Shown piece by piece: positions 58,352 through 64,000 of a DNA stretch of 64,000 nt. The notes beneath the pieces were generated by a model that saw only the letters and a list, made by a program, of their open reading frames with translations, was not told the DNA's origin and made no database searches. The number at the start of each line of letters is the position of its first letter. The stretch's first letter is position 1. Both the position numbers and the translations under genes were made by a program. This DNA comes from Dicyema japonicum (taxonomy: Eukaryota > Dicyemida > Rhombozoa > Dicyemidae): contig RDEW01000023.1 of NCBI GenBank assembly GCA_011109175.1, positions 407,225 to 471,224 of the forward strand, written 5' to 3'.

Positions 58352-59847
58352 TGGAGAGGTTTTACAATTATACAACTGAATACGAATGGGATCAGGAAGA
58401 AAATCTTTGAACTCCGGGCACTCCTCCGCGAAAATGAGGCTGACCTCGCTTTAATACAGGAGTCCAAGCTATCTCTCCATACCAACACCCTCTTTTCCCG
58501 GATACACAGTGATCCGTAAAGATCGTCAGGGAGGACGCGGAGGAGGACTATTTACTATTTTAAAGAACGATATTCCTTTTATGGATACAACTCAACGAAC
58601 CTCAGAGCTTCTTGGCTCCGACAAGACTTTGGAGCAGATTACTGTCAAAATGGAGTTATTCCCGTCCTTTTGGATTCATTCGGCTAATTTATATATTCCT
58701 CTATAAGGATCGTGTCCGTCATCTTACACCCCTGATTTATCACGCATTTCAACATTGAAAAATCTACTGTTATGTGGGATCTTAATTCACGACATCAAGT
58801 TTGGCTCACTTACTATCCTCTGATAACAGAGGAGAACTCATTGCAAATTATCTTCCTGACCTGATTATACTGAACAACCCTAACTCACATACGAGGACCC
58901 CATTAAGGATAACTGATAGCTGCACATCCCCCAACTTAACATTATGCTCACCTTCTCTGGCTGGACTCATTTCCTGGAACGTTTTTTACGGCTTCTCCAG
59001 TGACCATAATCCAATCCTTCTAAAACTGAGAGGTCTTCGACGATACAGGAGACGTGCGGCGGAATCAAAAAGATTCAAGGATTATATGAAGGTTAACTGC
59101 TCTGGTTACAGTAACCTTGTGGATAAATTCTTGGCCCGGAGATTATCCTCCCAATACGCTCTATTAATGAGGCCGCAGAAATTATCAGCGCTGCCATTCA
59201 AAAAGTTGATCATAGTTTTATTTCTATATCGTCATACAAGAAGTTTATTCCTACCCTCAGCTCTTATACAATAAGTCTTATAAAACAAAGAGACCGGCTG
59301 AAGAGATGTCATATGTTGGACATGAAGTCTTTGACAGCCCTCAGACAACTGAATAAAAGGATCTGTCAGAGCATAAAAGAACACAAGGACAAGAGATGGA
59401 AGCATCTAGTTAACCACCTCGACAGGAAAAGTACATCCCGACATTTCTGGAAAACTCTTAAACAATTCAAGTCGAAGCTTGCAGACGGAACCGGAAAGTC
59501 TTCTCCTGAACACTTATGCCACCTACATCCTAACACCCTTATGAAACATTACGCTGGAATTAGCTTCAAACCATTCTCGAAACACCTGGACATTAAGGTG
59601 CGTGCCCATAAACCGAAAAAGGAACTTACCACGAACTATTCACAGATGACCAAGTCTTGGATGTGATCACCAGATTAAAGAGCTCACGGGCGTGCGGGCC
59701 TGACAAAGTATCTTCTATTCACCTAAAACACCTAAGCCACTACGCAATTGGCTACCTCATGCATATATACAACCTATCCATACAATACTGTCCATTAACT
59801 ATAATATTATTCCCAAGATTTGGAAGAATTCTATCATCAGACCGATA

Positions 59848-61050
59848 TTGAAGGCTGGAAAACCAGAGACAGAACCTGCCTCCTACAGGCCTATTTCCGT
59901 TACCGGCACACTGTCAAAAATTATGGAGAAACTTGTATTATCAGTCATTATTCCGTATCTTCCACGTCTTATATTTCAACATGGTTTCCTCCGCGGTAGG
60001 TCCACCGCTACATACTTGGCAACCCTATCGCAGTTCATTGCCGACGGTTTTAACACCCATCCGCCTCACAAACGCACAATCTTGGTTTCTATTGACATCA
60101 ACAAAGCCTTTGACACTGTTTCGAGGAAAATCTTGGTTGGAAAAATATTTTCTACTAATATTCGTCCGAATGTGAAATTATGGCTGGCCAACTTTTTGTC
60201 TGGAAGACGTGGAAGAGTAGTCAGTGGTGATCTCAGATCTAGATCACGATTACTACCGAACGCGCGGGTACCCCAGGGGTCTCCACTTTCACCAATTCTA
60301 TTCAACCTTTTCCTACACGACCTACCTAATGATGGAGACGAAGATTCCCTGTTATTATCCTACGCAGACGACGTAGTCATTGCAATACGGAACCGCTCGA
60401 CGCAAGTCGCATCCCTTAAAACTCAGACAAAATTGAACACTCTCCACGATTGGATTGCTGGCAATCGACTTAACGATTTCTGCAACCAAGTCATCTGTTC
60501 CACATTCACGCGGACCGTCGTTCCAAGGATGAACGAGTCTTTTATTGGTCCCACTCGGATTCCAGTGACAAGGTCCCCCACTGTCCTTGAAGTCAAGTAC
60601 GACAGTCTTCTCAATTTCAACTCTCACGCAACAGACATGATCACCAGGGGCCTCCAGAAAGTTAACGTTATACGCGCTCTTGTTCGGAGGACCACGAGGA
60701 ACATGGACTTTTCCGTTTCTACCCTCTACCAACAAACAATCGCGCCTGCCATTGAGTATGCCTCTGTTGCATGGAGATTCGCGCTATCGGAGTCTATGGT
60801 CCAAAGAATCAACTCAATACACAGGAAAACAATCAGTATGCTTTGCCCACGTAATGGATCAACAGTCGACCCACTACTCATGGAAGCTAAGATCTGTAGT
60901 CGTGGCTCCGGATTTCTTCGCGTCTGTGAGGAAGATGGAAATCCGCTTCGCCTGATCCTTCCCATGACAAGAGAAAACCGATTGGATAAGAAATTCCCCT
61001 CCCCGATCGGATTCCTCTCCAAGACCGAGAGAAGGCTCTTCCGAAAGTAG
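59848..61050 (+). CDS. LINE-B reverse transcriptase domain, intact frame
   Basis: 400 codons without interruption: YRPISVTGTLSKIMEKLV, QHGFLRGRSTATYLATL, ILVSIDINKAFDTVSRKIL, LWLANFLSGRRGRVVSGDLR, VPQGSPLSPILFNLFLHDLP, LLSYADDVVIAIRN (YADD at 60361-60372), and a thumb with TLYQQTIAPAIEYASVAWRF. All catalytic Asp residues are present. It copies the element RNA at the nicked target. The missing upstream frame link (about 59840) prevents a full polyprotein in this copy as read. Confidence 0.85.
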   Translation: MKAGKPETEPASYRPISVTGTLSKIMEKLVLSVIIPYLPRLIFQHGFLRGRSTATYLATLSQFIADGFNTHPPHKRTILVSIDINKAFDTVSRKILVGKIFSTNIRPNVKLWLANFLSGRRGRVVSGDLRSRSRLLPNARVPQGSPLSPILFNLFLHDLPNDGDEDSLLLSYADDVVIAIRNRSTQVASLKTQTKLNTLHDWIAGNRLNDFCNQVICSTFTRTVVPRMNESFIGPTRIPVTRSPTVLEVKYDSLLNFNSHATDMITRGLQKVNVIRALVRRTTRNMDFSVSTLYQQTIAPAIEYASVAWRFALSESMVQRINSIHRKTISMLCPRNGSTVDPLLMEAKICSRGSGFLRVCEEDGNPLRLILPMTRENRLDKKFPSPIGFLSKTERRLFRK

Positions 61051-61171
61051 TGGGGACGATGGAGATCACAGACGTCGAATGGCACAATTGATTGCGAGGA
61101 CTGGGATCACCTAACTGTTTGACTCTTTTGTCTTTCTTTCTCGGTGTTCCCGGGGTTATTTAAAAAATACG

Positions 61172-62005
61172 TTCAGATGTCTCTCAGAACATTGGACAAC
61201 CAACGGTGACAACTCACCTCGATCGGAGGCGCTGTACACGTACATGCAAGACCGTATTATTTTTGGGGTCGATCAACAAATATATGTCCCCATTGTAAGT
61301 CAAGGAGCATGTCGGTTGATCATTTAGTCACTCGGTGCGGATCCATGCTCTGCCACGACTATGTGTGGAGGCATTACGAGGTAGTAAGGAGTCTTCATCT
61401 TCTATTATGCAATGAGTATGAAATTCTACACATCAAAAAGTTGCGACCTCATAAGGTACAATCTGTAGTGGAGAACACCAGGGTCAATATCAAGGTATAC
61501 AGTGTTATCCGTACCTCGGTGCTAGTCAAGCACAATAAACAGGACATTGTGGTACACGATAAGGAGTCTGGGCAAGTCCTTATCATAGAAGTTGTCATTA
61601 CGTCTCAAGACTGTTTGCAGACTGTGGAGGTGGAAAAAAAGGACTTGCTTTCAAACGAGATGGGGCAGATGCTTGGTTGCAAGGTCCATGTTATTCCAAT
61701 AGTAATGACGTGGGAAGGAATTGCAACAAAGTACCACATGGGTTATCTGAAACTGTTAAGGGTAGATAGGAAGCTCCAGGGCTATCTACAGTCAGTGTAT
61801 TAAAGCATACCCTAGAGAGCCTGACACTGGAGTATAGGAGGCAGAGCCCGGAGATGCCATATATGCAGAAGGCTCAATTGGACAAGGCGCTCTCGGAGTT
61901 GTTTCAGCAACCAGAATCGAACCTACCTGAGAAGGCTGGCGAGCAGGCAGGTGAGAAAAGTTGTTGATTATTAAATATTAACTTTTTTATTTTTGGTTAA
62001 TAAAG
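61172..62005 (+). mobile_element. R4-like element, 3'-end copy
   Basis: Matches 18810-19683 of the long copy with moderate divergence: MSVDHLVTRCGSMLCHDYVW, QDIVVHDKESGQVLIIEVVI, MTWEGIATKYHMGYLK. Small deletions near 61195, 61260 and 61645. Ends with AATAAAGTGGG at about 61995-62005. It follows directly on LINE-B, so it may have inserted at the LINE-B 3' end; no clear target duplication was found. Confidence 0.8.
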
Positions 62006-62369
62006 TGGGTTTAGGATCATAAAGTTAAATAAGTCAATTTTTAGATCAAAATTTCGACTTTATAAGTCAAAAAATCGTCCTGGTTATAATTTTCCTTTAG
62101 GCTTATAAAAATCGATATCTTTCCTAGTGATTGGATGCTTGTGTTTTTGCGCGTTCTAATAAACGAGATGGCTTCATCCGTTCCTTAGAAAATCCACACC
62201 ACATTGCAAACACAATTTTTTAAGTGGATTTTATGGATTTTTAATTAAACCCATAATATAAATGGTTCTCTTTATAATCCCTTATTTTAAACAGGTCCCA
62301 TCAAAAAGTTGCATGCTTTATTATTTAAATTATTTAGAATAAATTTATTTGTAAATATATCATAAAGGG
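62006..62369. other. AT-rich spacer, no gene recognised
   Basis: Between the R4-like copy and the satellite array. No conserved frames. The last ~60 bp leads into the TTAATAA repeat array. Confidence 0.35.
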
Positions 62370-62640
62370 TTATTTATTTAATAATTTGTCAAAATGCTTA
62401 ATAACTTTGTCATAAAGCTTAATAACTTTGTCAAATACTTAATAATTTTGTCAAAATGTTTAATAATTCGTCAAAATACTTAATAACTTTGTCAAAATGT
62501 TTAATAACTTTGTCAAAATATTTAATAACTTTGTCATAAAGTTTAATAACTTTGTCAAAATACTTAATAAATTTGTCAAAATGTTTAATAATTTGTCAAA
62601 ATACTTAATAATTTTGTAAAAATGTTTAATAACTTTGTAA
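62370..62640. repeat. Left subterminal satellite array of DNA transposon
   Basis: About a dozen head-to-tail copies of a 19-21 bp unit close to TTAATAACTTTGTCAAAATG, with variants (CATAAAG, AATAC). The inverted form of the same unit appears at 63893-64000 on the other side of the transposase, so these arrays act as long inverted ends of one element. Confidence 0.85.
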
Positions 62641-62760
62641 AGATTATTATTTATATTTTTGAGATTATTATTTATATTTTGGGATTATTATTTATATTTT
62701 TGGGATCATTATTTATATTTATTGGATCATTATTTATATTTATTGGATTATTAAGTTCCT
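62641..62760. repeat. Second minisatellite, about 20 bp unit
   Basis: Five to six tandem units close to GATTATTATTTATATTTTTG, immediately inside the left array and before the transposase start. No counterpart is seen on the right side within the window. Confidence 0.75.
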
Positions 62761-62792
62761 ATAAATACAAATTTTAGCGCAAATTGAATTAA

Positions 62793-63846
62793 ATGAATAG
62801 TTACAAAAACAAAAATACTACTCTATCCGAAGATAACCGAACACTTATTATAAATAAACATGAAGCAGGGTTGGCTTATTCAAAAATAAGCGAAGACATC
62901 TGTATTAACTATCAGACAGTTGTTTCTATCGTCAAAATCATACAAAAATACAGGAAGTTTTGCTTCAACAAAAAATAATTGTGGACGAAAAAAAAACTTA
63001 ATTCATCGGATATCTTATTTTTGACTAAAAAAATTGAAGAAGATGCTTCATTTTACTCTGAAGAATTTAAAAAATTCTTTATTTGATGTGCAAAGAAAAA
63101 TGTCTCTTTATCGACAATAAATAGGACGCTAGATACATTTGGATATAGTTTTAAAAAGATTCAATTTGTACCTATGGCGAGAAAATTCTACAATAAATAT
63201 GGAAGAAAGATATAGATTTGCCAGAAAAATAATTGAAATTGATAATCAACGACTTATTTTTATAGACGAAATGGGAGTCAATTGTTCGATGAGATCCAAA
63301 TTTGGAAGATCTATAAAAGGAGTTACTCCCGAAAAAATGTATTAGAAACATAAGAGAGAAAAATTTTTCTATTGTGCTGCTATTTCTGTGGACGGCCTTT
63401 TACATTACGAAATCAATTCCTCCCCTTATCGCGCAGAGAGACGTTCATTGATTTTGTAATGCAGCTTAATTATAAGCTTGAACATGCAGGGAAAAAAAGT
63501 ATGGTTATATATTATATTTAAGACATGGTATTGATATGTGACAATGCATCAATTTACAAGAGCGAGCAATTAAAAAATGTTGTATTCGGAACTGGTATCC
63601 AATTAATTTTTAACGTGTATAGGGTATGAATTGTATTTTTTGCCTCCTTATACTCCTCAACTCAATCCAATTGAAGAGTTTTTTTCTGTTTGGAAAAATA
63701 ACATCAAAAAGAAAAATTGTAGGAACTCTGAGGAATTAATAAACGCAATCCACAACATCGGAGAAATTCCATCAGATGTGTGCAATAATTTGTATAGCCA
63801 CATGCGGAGCTATTTAGTTAAAGCATTGGCTTATGAAGAATTTTAA
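62793..63846 (+). pseudogene. Tc1/mariner-superfamily (DD34E) transposase with a 28 nt intron, decayed
   Basis: N-terminal helix-turn-helix: LSEDNRTLIINKHEAGLAYS and ISEDICINYQTVVSIVK. Then NRTLDTFGYSFKKIQFVPMA, with frame changes. Catalytic parts: LIFIDEMGVNCSMRSKFG (first Asp), MVLICDNASIYKSEQL (second Asp, codon at 63540), and FLPPYTPQLNPIEEFFSVWK (Glu, codon 63672). Removing a GT-AG intron at 63595-63622 joins VVFGTG to YELYFLPPY and leaves exactly 34 residues between the second Asp and the Glu. A TAG at 63343 and shifts near 62980, 63180 and 63425 disable this copy. The protein would cut and paste DNA between inverted ends. Confidence 0.75.
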
Positions 63847-63892
63847 TTTATAGTTGTTTTTTCAATTAATTATAAAATTGGTTTCTTTTAAT

Positions 63893-64000
63893 TTGACCCT
63901 TGACAAAGTTATTAAACATTTTGACAAAGTTATTAAATTTTGACAAATTTATTAAGTATTTTGACAATTATTAAAATTTTGACAAATATTAAATTTTTGA
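63893..64000. repeat. Right inverted satellite array of the DNA transposon (cut by window edge)
   Basis: At least five units of TTTTGACAAAGTTATTAAA type, the reverse complement of the left array unit, decaying towards the window end. The element probably continues past 64000. Confidence 0.8.

Larger units (their letters stand above)
58140..61165 (+). mobile_element. LINE-B, near full-length ORF2 with 2A-like motif
   Basis: In order: N-terminal leader (58151) with a 2A-like motif; APE endonuclease (FTIIQLNTNGIRKKIFELRA; ADLALIQESKLSLH; RKDRQGGRGGG; SSDHNPILLKLRG near 59000); linker (LTALRQLNKRICQSIKEHKD); RT and thumb (59848-61050); 3' UTR ending GGGGTTATTTAAAAAATA. Frameshifts at about 58505, 58700, 59270 and 59840. 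The RT frame of 400 codons is intact. Its 3' end matches the recent 2832-3369 copy. Closest in layout to Jockey/CR1-type elements, some of which are known to carry 2A sequences. Confidence 0.82.

Noticed and set aside
60355-60735. 126-codon minus-strand frame
   Set aside because: Antisense of the intact LINE-B reverse transcriptase.
62370-62640. CRISPR array
   Set aside because: Units are contiguous without unique spacers, the DNA is eukaryotic, and the inverted copy on the other side marks transposon ends.

Overview
The window is animal nuclear DNA, AT-rich and crowded with transposons. About seven host genes sit in it as islands. Their spliceosomal introns are extremely short, about 21-33 nt: I placed at least ten in a mitochondrial processing peptidase alpha gene, about fourteen in an ALDH4A1 gene, and others in a GCM transcription factor, a GALNT glycosyltransferase, a TIR/SAM gene and a proline-rich gene. 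Metazoan families (GCM, GALNT, TIR-SAM) together with introns near 25 nt point to a dicyemid mesozoan, a group reported to have such introns. That assignment is inference. The genetic code is standard.

Host genes from left to right: an intronless casein kinase 1 alpha (3554-4495 +); a lectin-less GALNT (14678-16152 -); a GCM factor whose DNA-binding domain is spread over mini-exons (27743-28853 +); a small proline-rich gene (38427-38813 -); a gene with one TIR-like domain, a SAM domain and two more TIR-like domains (45032-47102 +); ALDH4A1 / P5C dehydrogenase (47192-49157 -), convergent with the TIR gene; and PMPCA (56040-57757 +). ALDH4A1 and PMPCA are mitochondrial matrix proteins. The TIR architecture recalls SARM1-type NADases. 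I see no evidence that these genes form one pathway.

Most of the rest is retrotransposon. Family names are mine. LINE-A has an APE endonuclease and RT, with at least nine fragments. LINE-B carries a 2A-like ribosome-skipping motif before its endonuclease; the copy at 58140-61165 is nearly complete. Element C has a terminal KRPDG/WD domain. LINE-D is RTE-like (10870-13735). Element J has a gag-like ORF1 (30077-32540). The R4/Dong-like elements have a FIDD reverse transcriptase, a zinc motif and a restriction-like endonuclease; there are five copies, three with clear 14-17 bp target-site duplications. A tRNA-derived SINE shares its 3' end with LINE-A. DNA transposon remnants include hAT, pogo/Tigger and, at the right edge, a DD34E Tc1/mariner-type element framed by ~20 bp satellite arrays.

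One technical pattern matters. Conserved exons in nearly every gene, and the two near-identical R4-like copies, are broken by isolated one-base shifts, often missing bases in short homopolymers. Many apparent pseudogenes here may therefore be consensus errors.
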